NCBI RefSeq assembly: GCF_004217185.1
Contig: NZ_SHKL01000001.1
Span: 3,718,001-3,782,000 of the forward strand
Reading direction: 5' to 3'
DNA length: 64,000 nt
Origin: Pseudonocardia sediminis
Lineage (GTDB): Bacteria > Actinomycetota > Actinomycetes > Mycobacteriales > Pseudonocardiaceae
Positions 36,522 to 44,357 of the stretch are shown here, piece after piece. The position numbers were made by a program, and so were the translations under genes. The number at the start of each line of letters is the position of its first letter. Position 1 is the first letter of the stretch. Below the pieces are notes generated by a model. That model was not told the origin of the DNA, did no database searches, and was given only the letters and a program-made list of their open reading frames with translations.

Positions 36522-37565
36522 TCAGTTCGCCGGAGCCCCGCTGGTCGCCGGAGCCCCGCTGGTCGCCGGAGCCGCGCCGTACATCTTCGCGGGGACCTGC
36601 TCCGCGACCAGCTCCATCGAGACCAGGCCGCGCGAACGCGTCCACAGTGCGCGGTCGACGGGGTAGACGGTGCCGGCCCGCACGGCTCGCAGGTTCTGCC
36701 AGACCGGCGATGCGACCCAGTCGTTCGTCGTGGTCTTCGCGTCGGTCATCACGAACAGGACGTCCGGGTCGATCTCGGCCAGGCCCTCCAGTCCGATCGA
36801 GGCGGCGTCGGAGTCGGCGGGGAACGTCGCCCCTTCCGGTGCGTAGGGAATCCCCACCCGCTCCAGGATGTCGGGCACGTAGGACCCCTTCCCCAGGACC
36901 TGGAGGGTTCCGCGTTCGCGGGGGATGATGGCCAGGGCCTCACGCTTGTCGCCCGGGGGGACCGTCTTGGCCAGCTCGTCGAGCCGTCCGTTGATGCGGG
37001 CGATCTCCGTGTTCGCCGCGTCGGTCCGGCCCAGGGCGTCCGCGACCTTCCGGGCCACGTCCAGGGTCCCCTGGTAGCCGGAGTACCGGGCGGTGAACAC
37101 GACCGTGGGGGCGATCGCACTGAGCTGGTCGTAGATCGCCGCGTGCCGATCGTTGTCGGCGATGATCAGATCGGGCTCGAGGCTCGCGATCTTCTCCAGG
37201 TCGGGCTCCGCCCGGGTCCCGACCGACCGGTAGTCGCCCAGCTTCTCCCGCACCTGCGGGATCAGGTTCTCCGGATCTCCGTCGTCGACCACACCGACCG
37301 GGCGCACGCCCAGTGCGGCCAGCATGTCCACGTAGGGGAACTCGAGCGCGACGACGCGCTGCGGCCTGCCGGCCACCGTCGTCACGCCCTTGTCGTGCGT
37401 GACCGATCGGGTGGCCCCGGCCGCATCGCCTCCGCCTCCGCCTCCGCCTCCGCCTCCGCCTCCGCCGCCGCCGCCGCCGCACGCGGCGATCAGCAGGACG
37501 ACGGCCGCCAGTAAGGAGACCGTTCCGAGCCCACGTCCCCCGCGGTTTCCCATTCGACTACTCAT
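36522..37565 (-). CDS. metal-chelate-binding lipoprotein, FepB/FecB family
   Basis: A 347-residue periplasmic-binding-protein-2 type lipoprotein. A signal peptide (VSLLAAVVLLIAAC) ends in a lipobox Cys and is followed directly by 17 consecutive glycines. The binding domain has VVALEFPYVDMLAALGVRPVG, LEPDLIIADNDRH and the late WTRSRGLVSMELVAEQ. The C-terminus carries short SGAPAT repeats. I chose the ATG at 37565, which has GGAG upstream; the ATG four codons later is possible. It delivers an iron or other metal chelate to the permeases encoded next. Confidence 0.9.
   Translation of the reverse strand: MSSRMGNRGGRGLGTVSLLAAVVLLIAACGGGGGGGGGGGGGGGGGDAAGATRSVTHDKGVTTVAGRPQRVVALEFPYVDMLAALGVRPVGVVDDGDPENLIPQVREKLGDYRSVGTRAEPDLEKIASLEPDLIIADNDRHAAIYDQLSAIAPTVVFTARYSGYQGTLDVARKVADALGRTDAANTEIARINGRLDELAKTVPPGDKREALAIIPRERGTLQVLGKGSYVPDILERVGIPYAPEGATFPADSDAASIGLEGLAEIDPDVLFVMTDAKTTTNDWVASPVWQNLRAVRAGTVYPVDRALWTRSRGLVSMELVAEQVPAKMYGAAPATSGAPATSGAPAN
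36525..36578 (-). repeat. 18-base in-frame tandem repeat at the lipoprotein 3' end
   Basis: Two copies of an 18-base unit (one mismatch) and a partial third copy encode the SGAPAT repeats at the C-terminus of the binding protein. Copy number change would alter the tail by six residues without a frameshift. Confidence 0.7.
37428..37478 (-). repeat. hexanucleotide microsatellite encoding 17 glycines
   Basis: Alternating GGC and GGA codons, then GGC only, give an uninterrupted run of 17 Gly immediately after the lipid-anchored Cys of the binding protein. The (GGCGGA)n array is prone to slippage in whole units of 3 or 6 bases, so the linker length could vary between cells while the frame is kept. 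Confidence 0.85.
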
Positions 37566-37874
37566 CGTTGAGCGAACTCCGTTCTGGACAGGATTGTCGA
37601 CGTCGTCGTCCGGTGCCGAGCCGGTCCGTGAGGACGGAGCAGATCTGCGACCGGTGAGCACCGTGTCGAGCATTCGATTCTGTGACCCGACGACGCCCAT
37701 GCTTTTCGGGCGATACGGAACGACCGCGGTGCGGCTCGTTGTGATCTGTGCCTGGAGCCGATCTTCGCTGATGCGATCGCAATGGGGCAATACCGTTCCG
37801 AGACGGCTTTCCGTTCACCGGGGGGCGCCCGATCCCCCCGGGTCGCTCGATACCCGCCGGGGCGCCGCACCCGG
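37566..37874. other. intergenic region upstream of the metal-chelate importer genes
   Basis: About 310 bases between the MFS gene and the binding-protein gene, less GC-rich than the coding parts in 37640-37800. It probably carries the importer promoter (leftward). It has the hairpin at 37818-37841. I found no DtxR/IdeR-type iron box and no convincing promoter hexamers. Confidence 0.5.
37818..37841. terminator. hairpin downstream of the MFS gene
   Basis: Perfect 8-base arms CCGGGGGG and CCCCCCGG flank an 8-base loop. It starts 34 bases past the MFS stop on the minus strand. No T-run. Likely separates the MFS gene from the importer genes. Confidence 0.5.
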
Positions 37875-39215
37875 TCACGCCCGTCCGCGCCGTGGCCGGT
37901 CCGGCCTGGTCAGGTACACCGCTACGACCACCACCGCGGGCAACAGGCACAGGGCCAGCAGCGTCGGCCGGTACGAGCTCGACCATTCCCTGCCCAGGGC
38001 GAGGAGGAGGGGCCCCAGCGCGGAGGCGCCGATGATCGCCGCGTGCACGGTGCCCCGCAGGGTGGCGAGGTGAGCGGTTCCGAAACCCTCGTCGAACACG
38101 ACTCCCTTGAGGGTGCGGATCCCGCCGGTGCAGGCTCCGAGCGCCAGGCCGTAGACGACGGCGGTCCAGCCCGGGCGCAGCCATCCGGCACCGATGGTGG
38201 TGAGGGCGAGGACGACCATGACGGCGACGATCAGTGTGCGGTCGCCGACGTGGTCGGCCAGCCAGCCGAACAGGAAGCTGACGAGCAGCCCGGCGACCAG
38301 CTGCGGAACGAAGTTGGCCGCCGCCTCGGCGACGCTCAGGCCACGCTCCCCCAGTACGGACACCTGGTGGAACATCAGGCCGGTGGTGACCAGGCTGCAC
38401 ACCCCGGTTCCCGCGATGACGACCCAGAAGACCGAGGTCCGTCCGGCTTCCCGCAGGGTCCGGTCGGCAGCCGGTCCGCCGGCTCCGGCGGACGCCCCCG
38501 GGTCCGGCCCACCGTGCGTCGCGTCCCCGGGCGGGCCCGTCCCCGTCCCGACGTCCGTCCCGATGTCCGTCCTGCCGTCGACGCCGGTGCGCACCCGTCG
38601 TGGCAGGACCAGCAGAGCGGCCGGCACCGTCAGCGCGAGAACGACCCACCCCTGCAGCTGCCACACCGTGCGCCACCCGAGCTCGCTGATCAGGTGCTCG
38701 AGCCCCAGCGGAGCCAGCGAGATCACGGAGGTGCCCACCGCCGTGACGACGCCGATCGCGAGTCCCCTGCGCCGGTGCACGTAGACCGCGACGGCGGTGG
38801 TGGCCGCGAGGCTCAGGGCGCCCTGGCCGCCGATGCGGATGCCCACGAAGGCCGCGGTCAGCCCGACGATCTCGGTGACGGTGCCGGCCACCAGCAGGAC
38901 CACCCCGAAGCAGCCTCCGATGACGGCCATGACGCGGCGGGGCCCGTGGCGGTCGAGCATCCGTCCCAGCCAGGGCATCGCGAACGCCCCGGCCAGCGAG
39001 CCGATCGCGTAGGCCGTGGCCACCGACCACCGGGACACCTCGAGGGAGGTGATCAGCGGGTCGACGAACACCGAGACCGCCGCGGTCTGGCCCGGTGCGG
39101 TCAGGGCGAGGGCCACCGACGCCGAGCCGATCACGCGCCCGCGGTAGCCACGGGGGCTGTTGCGGGGTTCGTATCGCGTCCCTGCCGGGTCCGGCCGGTC
39201 GGAAGCGATCGACAC
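37875..39215 (-). CDS. MFS transporter, probable small-molecule exporter
   Basis: A 446-residue twelve-helix major facilitator protein. The loop 2-3 motif is GRMLDRHGPRRVMAV and a second-half counterpart is FGWLADHVGDRTL. The long hydrophilic central loop is Asp/Gly-rich (GTDVGTGTGPPGDATHGGPDPG). The N-terminal half resembles oxalate/formate- or monocarboxylate-type MFS. The GTG start has AGGAGG 5 bases upstream. Between a metal-chelate importer and two enzymes, an export role for the enzymes' product is plausible. Direction of transport is inference. Confidence 0.82.
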   Translation of the reverse strand: MSIASDRPDPAGTRYEPRNSPRGYRGRVIGSASVALALTAPGQTAAVSVFVDPLITSLEVSRWSVATAYAIGSLAGAFAMPWLGRMLDRHGPRRVMAVIGGCFGVVLLVAGTVTEIVGLTAAFVGIRIGGQGALSLAATTAVAVYVHRRRGLAIGVVTAVGTSVISLAPLGLEHLISELGWRTVWQLQGWVVLALTVPAALLVLPRRVRTGVDGRTDIGTDVGTGTGPPGDATHGGPDPGASAGAGGPAADRTLREAGRTSVFWVVIAGTGVCSLVTTGLMFHQVSVLGERGLSVAEAAANFVPQLVAGLLVSFLFGWLADHVGDRTLIVAVMVVLALTTIGAGWLRPGWTAVVYGLALGACTGGIRTLKGVVFDEGFGTAHLATLRGTVHAAIIGASALGPLLLALGREWSSSYRPTLLALCLLPAVVVVAVYLTRPDRPRRGRA

Positions 39216-39292
39216 GGGGCCTCCTGTCGGGGTCGACGTGCGGCTGTGCCGGGCACGCGCGGTGTTCGATCGGGCGGGGGACGGCGGGACGG

Positions 39293-40513
39293 TCAGGGCT
39301 TGAAGAACGAGGAGTCGTGGGTGTGTCCGAGCGCCGCCCGGCCGATCGTCGCCAGGACGTGGTCGTCGTTGTCGTGGCGCGCGTAGAAGGTCAGGTCGCG
39401 CAGGATCCGCTCCACGGGGCTGGGCCGGACGAGGCTGCGGGCCCCACAGGCGCGGACACAGTGGTCCACGGTCTCCAGCGCGAGGTGCTCGACGAGGTGG
39501 CGGGCGCGGTTGCCGGCGCTGTGGGCCTCACGCCGTTGCCCGCTGTCCCAGAGCCGGGCGACGTGGGCCAGCCAGAGGTGCGCGGTGTCGATGTTGACCT
39601 GCATGCTCCCGACGCGCTGCTGGACGTAGGGGTCCGCGGTCTTGTCCTGCCGGAGCAGGTACTCGAGCGCGTAGTCGAAGGCGCCTTCGGCGGCGCCGAG
39701 GAAGCTGGCCGCGTAGTGCGGGGTGAAGGCGCTCTGCCAGCCCTGGCGCAGGTAGGCACCCGGTTCGCCGATCACGTCCTCCTCGGAGAGGAAGGTCCGG
39801 TCGAACGTCACCACGTGGCTGGCGGTGGCGCGCATGCCGATCGGGTCCCACCACGACTCGTCGACGGTGATCGAGGGGTCGGAGAGGTCGCACGCCAGCA
39901 GGAGCAGTCCCTCGGCCGGGCCGTCCGCGTGCCGGGCGCCGCCCGGCCCGGCGGTGTTGACCAGGAGGATGGCCCGGTCGGCGCCGGTCGCGCTGGTGGC
40001 GAAGGCCTTGGTGCCCTGCAGGACCCATCCCCCGTCGGCCGCGGTGATGCTCGTGCCGAACGCGGTGCGCTCGCCCGGCTTGCGCGCCTGCGGCTCACCG
40101 CTCCACGCGACCCACTTCTCCCCGCCGTGCACGATGCCCTCGAACCAGCGGGCCCGCTGCCGTTCGGAGGCCAGCGCGTCGATGAGCACGACCGAGTTGG
40201 TGTGTCCCTCCCAGCACCGGCCGAGGGACAGGTCGGCCTTGGCCAGCTCCGTGGTCATCAGCCACAGCGGCAGCGTGTCGCCGTGGAGCGGGCCGAGCCC
40301 CAGACCCCCGTACCCGACGGGAACGCTGGCCGCGTTCAGGCCGGCAGCCGCCAGGTCGTCGAAGTCCTCGCTCGGGAACGCCGCCGCACGGTCGTAGGCG
40401 TCCGCTCGTCGGGCGCAGGCCTCGGCGACGTCGCCGACGCGTGCGAGCAGTTCCCGGTGCCGGGGCGCGAGGGTCTGCAGCCACATCGTCTCCGGGGTGG
40501 CGTCGATGCTCAC
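39293..40513 (-). CDS. acyl-CoA-dehydrogenase-fold flavoenzyme, possibly a monooxygenase
   Basis: A 406-residue protein of the acyl-CoA dehydrogenase superfamily. The domain order is helical N-terminus (GLNAASVPVGYGGLGLGPL), middle beta domain (WVLQGTKAFATSATGADRAILLV, DPIGMRATASHVV) and helical C-terminus. The C-terminal RILRDLTFYARHDNDDHVLATIG resembles the DszC/hydroxylase subgroup, where a His-rich loop replaces the dehydrogenase Glu. So a reduced-flavin monooxygenase or N-oxidase is as likely as a dehydrogenase. GTG start has GGAAGGG upstream and follows the AroDE-like gene by 37 bases. Confidence 0.78.
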   Translation of the reverse strand: MSIDATPETMWLQTLAPRHRELLARVGDVAEACARRADAYDRAAAFPSEDFDDLAAAGLNAASVPVGYGGLGLGPLHGDTLPLWLMTTELAKADLSLGRCWEGHTNSVVLIDALASERQRARWFEGIVHGGEKWVAWSGEPQARKPGERTAFGTSITAADGGWVLQGTKAFATSATGADRAILLVNTAGPGGARHADGPAEGLLLLACDLSDPSITVDESWWDPIGMRATASHVVTFDRTFLSEEDVIGEPGAYLRQGWQSAFTPHYAASFLGAAEGAFDYALEYLLRQDKTADPYVQQRVGSMQVNIDTAHLWLAHVARLWDSGQRREAHSAGNRARHLVEHLALETVDHCVRACGARSLVRPSPVERILRDLTFYARHDNDDHVLATIGRAALGHTHDSSFFKP

Positions 40514-40550
40514 TCGGTGATCCCTTCCAGTCGTCGGTGATGCAGGTCTG

Positions 40551-42065
40551 TCAGTGGGAGAGGACGTCGCCGCCCCGCAGCGTCCGCCCGGCCTGCAGCA
40601 GCGCACGGGTCTGCTCGGTCGGGATGTGCCGTCCGGTCATGAGGTGGAACTGGCACCCGGCGTCGGCGAGGAGCACGTCCCAGCCGTCGACGACGGCGAG
40701 TCCGCGTTCGCGGGCCTCGCTGCTGACCGCGGTCTCGGTGGGGGCGTAGACCATGTCCACGACGACGGCGTCGTCGGGCAGCTCGACCGGCCGGAAGGGT
40801 GCCCGATCGGTCATCGGCGTCGCGTGTACGAGGAGCGAGTATCCGTCCGCGCGGAACTCGTCGAGGGGAACGAACTCGAGCCCGAGCCTCGCGGCGACCG
40901 ACCGGCCGCGGTGGCGGTCGCGGTTGACCAGCACCGGCTCGGCGCCGCACCCGGCGAGCGCGAGGGCGGCGGCGCGGCCGGCACCGCCGCAGCCGATCAC
41001 CGCGGCCCTGCGGCCGGAGACCGGCTCGTCGACACCGGCCAGCGCCCTCCTGATCGCGGGGCTGTTGGACGTGTCGGCCCGCCAGGAGCTCCCCTGCCGC
41101 ACGAGCGAGTTCGCGGCCCCGCACCCACGTGCCGCCGGACTCGCCGTGCCGGCCCTGGCCAGGGCCGCCTCCTTGTGCGGGGACACCACGGTGGCCGCGC
41201 GCATCGGGATGCCGAGTGCGGTCAGGCCCGACTCCGCGACCTCGTCCCAGAAGGCCCCGAAGTCCTCCACCTGGAACGGCAGGTAGAGAGCGGGGATGCC
41301 GAGTGCGCGGTAGCCGGCGTTGTGCGCGCGCGGCGACTTCGACGCCAGGACCGAGCGACCGACGATGCCGTTCACGGTGTCCAGCGGTCGCAGCCGGGGA
41401 AACCCGTAGTCACCCAGCAGCTGGTCGACGGTGGGCACGTCGGGGTCCCCGCCGTCCAGCCCGCCGAACACCACGGGTGCACCGAGCCAGGGGGCCAGCA
41501 GGCGGCTCCAGACCCCGGCCGCCCCGGTGCCGAACGCCGTCACGTCGCACCGTCCGAGGTCGTGGAGGAACCGCAGCGGCGCCAACGCCTGCTCGGCCCG
41601 CGACACGGCGCTGGTGAGCAGGTAGAGCGCGGCTCCCGTGGCGGCCATGGAGCCGAACCGCCGGTGGAGCGTGCCGTGATCGGCGGCGGCTCCGTGCCAG
41701 GAGATGCGTCGCCGGTGCGCCGGTATCCGGGTGAGCAGCTCCGGGACCAGGTCGTGGTCGTCTTCCAGGTCGACCATGTCGTAGCGCTCGGCCGCGGCGA
41801 GCAGGCGGGCGTGCCGCACGTGCGCCGGGCCCTCGAACCGGCCACCGCGGTCACGGCTGCGCAGGCAGTACACGACACGGCCGCCGAAACGGCGCCGCAG
41901 CCGGGCCGGGTCGATCTCCCCCAGGAGATCCGCCCGGACCTCGACCAGATCCACCTCGTCCCGCAGCGCGTCCAGTTCGGTGCCGGAGTCGGAGAGCGGG
42001 GTGCTGAGCACGGCGGTGACGGCGGCGCAGCCCTGTTGCCTGTCCGAACTACCGACACGTATCAC
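40551..42065 (-). CDS. fused AroD-AroE-like protein with altered catalytic residues
   Basis: A 504-residue fusion. Residues about 15-220 resemble type I 3-dehydroquinate dehydratase (LVEVRADLL, MVDLEDD, RRISWHG with His124, GVWSRLLAPW). No lysine occurs from 124 to 164, so the Schiff-base Lys is missing. Residues about 233-500 resemble shikimate dehydrogenase (SKSPRAHNAGYRALG, SPHKEAALAR with Lys298, NADP site VIGCGGAGRA at 356-365). The usual NTD motif reads DTS (331-333), so the catalytic Asp seems replaced. It probably acts on a shikimate-like substrate in specialised metabolism. GTG 42065 has GGGAG 6 bases upstream. Confidence 0.82.
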   Translation of the reverse strand: MIRVGSSDRQQGCAAVTAVLSTPLSDSGTELDALRDEVDLVEVRADLLGEIDPARLRRRFGGRVVYCLRSRDRGGRFEGPAHVRHARLLAAAERYDMVDLEDDHDLVPELLTRIPAHRRRISWHGAAADHGTLHRRFGSMAATGAALYLLTSAVSRAEQALAPLRFLHDLGRCDVTAFGTGAAGVWSRLLAPWLGAPVVFGGLDGGDPDVPTVDQLLGDYGFPRLRPLDTVNGIVGRSVLASKSPRAHNAGYRALGIPALYLPFQVEDFGAFWDEVAESGLTALGIPMRAATVVSPHKEAALARAGTASPAARGCGAANSLVRQGSSWRADTSNSPAIRRALAGVDEPVSGRRAAVIGCGGAGRAAALALAGCGAEPVLVNRDRHRGRSVAARLGLEFVPLDEFRADGYSLLVHATPMTDRAPFRPVELPDDAVVVDMVYAPTETAVSSEARERGLAVVDGWDVLLADAGCQFHLMTGRHIPTEQTRALLQAGRTLRGGDVLSH

Positions 42066-42526
42066 AGTCGTCTCCCGGTCGTGGATGGTGCGGAATCGGG
42101 CCGAGGCATGCGTCAGCGCGCCCGGAACAGGCTGAAACGAATGACGAATCGTCGACAGGCACTGCCGTGTCGATCCCGTCATCTTTCTGCCGGCGAGACG
42201 CTAATCGACATATCCGTATCCCTCGATCTCCGGAGGACGAACGGAGGTCGATCCGTGATCACCGGGCGGCCCCGGTAAACGGGCTGGGATTCGCTACCGC
42301 GTCATCACCGATGACCGAACAGGCGGGCCGGACGCACTGATCTCCACCGGTCATCCGTCATTTCTCACCGTGGTTAGTTCTGGTGCGTCACATCGCACGC
42401 GTTTTTGCTCTCACGGTGCATCCATTCGACCCGGGAGCAGCAGCCGGGCTGCTCGGGGACGGGCGCCCCGTGACGTCGGTGGTCGACGTCGGTGGTCGAT
42501 GACGTGACCGCTCACGGGGTGGCAGG
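42066..42526. other. long divergent intergenic region with structured leader
   Basis: 461 bases between the AroDE-like gene and the ChrB-like gene. The centre (42170-42420) is noticeably AT-richer than the surroundings and should hold promoters for both directions. The right part has hairpins at 42439-42453 and 42454-42470 and a 13-base tandem repeat at 42472-42497. No gene, iron box or riboswitch was recognised. Confidence 0.6.
42472..42497 (+). repeat. 13-base tandem repeat upstream of chrB-like gene
   Basis: GACGTCGGTGGTC occurs twice head to tail, 30 bases before the GTG start, right after two short hairpins (arms AGCAGCC/GGCTGCT and CGGGG/CCCCG). Could be a regulator site or part of a leader structure. 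Confidence 0.6.
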
Positions 42527-43096
42527 GTGCAGCAGGTGATCAACCACGCCTCCGACGACGAGACCTCACCCTCGGCCTGGCTGCTGCTCGTCTACCGGGT
42601 CCCGCGCGAGCCGAGCCGGTTGCGCGCGGGTGTGTGGCGGAGGTTGAAGAGCATCGGCGCGGTCTACCTGCAGAACTCGGTCGCGGTGCTGCCCGAGCCG
42701 ACGGTCCACGAGCGTGCGCTCCGCTCGCTGCGCAAGGACATCACCGAGCTGGGCGGCACGGCCCACCTGATGCGGTGCGAGGCCCTGGCCGGCGAGGGTG
42801 AGGTCGTCGCGACCTACAACGCCGCACGCGACGAGGAGTACGAGGAGATCCTCGACCGCTGCCGTGGGTTCCGGGCCGAGATCGACAAGGAGGCCGCCGC
42901 CGAGAAGTTCACCTACGCCGAACTGGAGGAGAACGACGAGGACCTCACGAAGCTCCGGGGCTGGTTCGACAAGGTCCGCCTCCGGGACTCGCTCGGGGCC
43001 CGCCGACGGCCCGCGGCCGAGGAGGCGCTGCAGAACTGCGTCGCAGCGCTCGATACGTTCGCCGAGAAGGTCTACCTGGCCCAGGACGGCCGTTGA
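42527..43096 (+). CDS. ChrB N-terminal-domain protein
   Basis: A 189-residue protein matching the N-terminal domain of ChrB-type chromate-resistance regulators: WLLLVYRVPREPSRLRAGVWRRLK, then SIGAVYLQNSVAVLPE and EYEEILDRCRGFRAEID. The C-terminal chromate-sensing/rhodanese-like part of full ChrB is absent, and no chrA transporter is nearby. In actinobacteria such stand-alone domains are common and their function is unclear. GTG 42527 is chosen at the first in-frame start with a G-rich site before it; an in-frame GTG four codons... further downstream is possible. Confidence 0.75.
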   Translation: MQQVINHASDDETSPSAWLLLVYRVPREPSRLRAGVWRRLKSIGAVYLQNSVAVLPEPTVHERALRSLRKDITELGGTAHLMRCEALAGEGEVVATYNAARDEEYEEILDRCRGFRAEIDKEAAAEKFTYAELEENDEDLTKLRGWFDKVRLRDSLGARRRPAAEEALQNCVAALDTFAEKVYLAQDGR

Positions 43097-43113
43097 GGTC
43101 GATCCCTGGCCGG

Positions 43114-43314
43114 CTATGTGCCGTGCCGGTCGGGGGGCGGCAGGGCCCCGTAGAGGCGCCATCCGGTCGCGCTGGGCTCCCAGTGCAGGTAGGGGCTCGG
43201 GTCCGGGTCGAGGCGGGTCAGGTTCTCCCACATCACGTCGTGTGCCCGGCGCATGTCCGCGATCTCGCGGCGGAGGCGGCGGAGGATCCGGGCGACGGTG
43301 CTGTCCTGTGCCAT
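43114..43314 (-). CDS. small hypothetical protein
   Basis: A 66-residue protein, MAQDSTVARILRRLRREIAD then MRRAHDVMWENLTRLDPDPSP, basic at the N-terminus and Trp/Tyr-rich at the C-terminus (YLHWEPSATGWRLYGALPPP). It has no signal peptide or membrane segment and I do not recognise a family. The ribosome site is weak. It is convergent with the ChrB-like gene, 17 bases away. Confidence 0.55.
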   Translation of the reverse strand: MAQDSTVARILRRLRREIADMRRAHDVMWENLTRLDPDPSPYLHWEPSATGWRLYGALPPPDRHGT

Positions 43315-43414
43315 GGGGAGATCGTGCCGAGCCGGCCCACCGGCAGGAACAGGCAGGAAGGACGCCCTTCGACAACTTCCTGCCACGGGGATGCGAACCG
43401 GCAGAATGCCGCGC

Positions 43415-44248
43415 GTGACCGGCGACGCTGACCCGTACGGAACCGCCGCCCACCGCTGGGCGGCCAACTGCTCGATGCTGTTCACCGAGGTCCCGCTCCT
43501 GGCGCGGCCCGCGGCGGCGCGCGCGGCCGGCTTCGACGCCGTCGAGTTCTGGTGGCCGTTCGCGCACTCGGTCCCGGCCGACGCCGCCGTCGAGGCGTTC
43601 GTCTCCGCCGTCACCGACGCGGGCGTCGCGCTGGTCGGGCTGAACCTCCCGGCCGGGGACATGGCCGCCGGGGACCGCGGGCTGATCTCGGTGCCCGGCC
43701 GCGAGGCCGAGCTCGCCGACGGCCTCGCCGTCGCCGCGAGCATCGGCGCACGCCTGCGCGTGCACGGCTGCAACGCTCTGTACGGCAACCGGATCGACGG
43801 CGTCGACCCGGCCGAGCAGGACGAGCTGGCCGTGGCCAACCTGACCCGCATCGCCGAGACACTGGCGGTCATCGGCGCCCGCGCCTGGCTGGAGCCGCTC
43901 AGCGGCGTGCCCACCTATCCCCTGCGCACCGCGACCGACGCCCTCGACGTCGCCGACCGGGTCGCCGCCGCCGGGGCGCCCGAGCCGTTGCTGCTGGCCG
44001 ACCTCTTCCATCTCACCGCGAACGGCGACGACGTCGCGGGCGTGCTGGACGCCTTCGGCGACCGGATCGGCCACGTCCAGGTCGCCGACCACCCCGGCCG
44101 CCACCAGCCCGGGACCGGCGCGATCCCGTTCGCCGAGCACCTGGACTCCCTGCGCCGTCACGGCTACGACGGCTGGATCGCCGCCGAGTACGCCCCCGAG
44201 GGCGACACCGCGACGAGCCTGGCCTGGCTCCCCCGGGAGAGCGGCTGA
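43415..44248 (+). CDS. hydroxypyruvate isomerase-like TIM-barrel protein
   Basis: A 277-residue xylose-isomerase-like TIM barrel of the Hyi/OtnI group. Landmarks are WAANCSMLFTEVPLLARPAAA, FDAVEFWWPF, WLEPLSGVPTYP with a metal-binding Glu, LADLFHLTANGD, GHVQVADHPGRHQPGTG, and GWIAAEYAPEG with the second catalytic Glu. It interconverts hydroxypyruvate and tartronate semialdehyde or a related keto-acid. The GTG at 43415 lies just after a CAGAAT box and may be leaderless; ATG codons at 43391 and 43406 are alternatives. Confidence 0.82.
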   Translation: MTGDADPYGTAAHRWAANCSMLFTEVPLLARPAAARAAGFDAVEFWWPFAHSVPADAAVEAFVSAVTDAGVALVGLNLPAGDMAAGDRGLISVPGREAELADGLAVAASIGARLRVHGCNALYGNRIDGVDPAEQDELAVANLTRIAETLAVIGARAWLEPLSGVPTYPLRTATDALDVADRVAAAGAPEPLLLADLFHLTANGDDVAGVLDAFGDRIGHVQVADHPGRHQPGTGAIPFAEHLDSLRRHGYDGWIAAEYAPEGDTATSLAWLPRESG

Positions 44249-44357
44249 CGCCGCCCGTGCGCGGATGTCGCTGCCAGGGCGACGACATCCCACTCACGAG
44301 GCACCGGGCGGTGATCGCAAGCGCCGTATCCGGATCTCCCGGGCTAGCGTCTGGGGC

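Noticed and set aside
37428..37480. Frameshift or sequencing artefact in the poly-glycine tract
   Set aside because: The frame stays open from the lipobox through the binding domain, and the tract encodes only glycine in whole codons.
37566..37874. DtxR/IdeR iron box for the importer genes
   Set aside because: No TTAGG-TTAACC-like 19-base palindrome was found here or in 42066-42526. Iron as the substrate is therefore not supported by regulation.
37875..39215. Oxalate/formate antiporter assignment for the MFS gene
   Set aside because: N-terminal similarity is general MFS; the context favours export of a locally made compound, and no oxalate genes are near.
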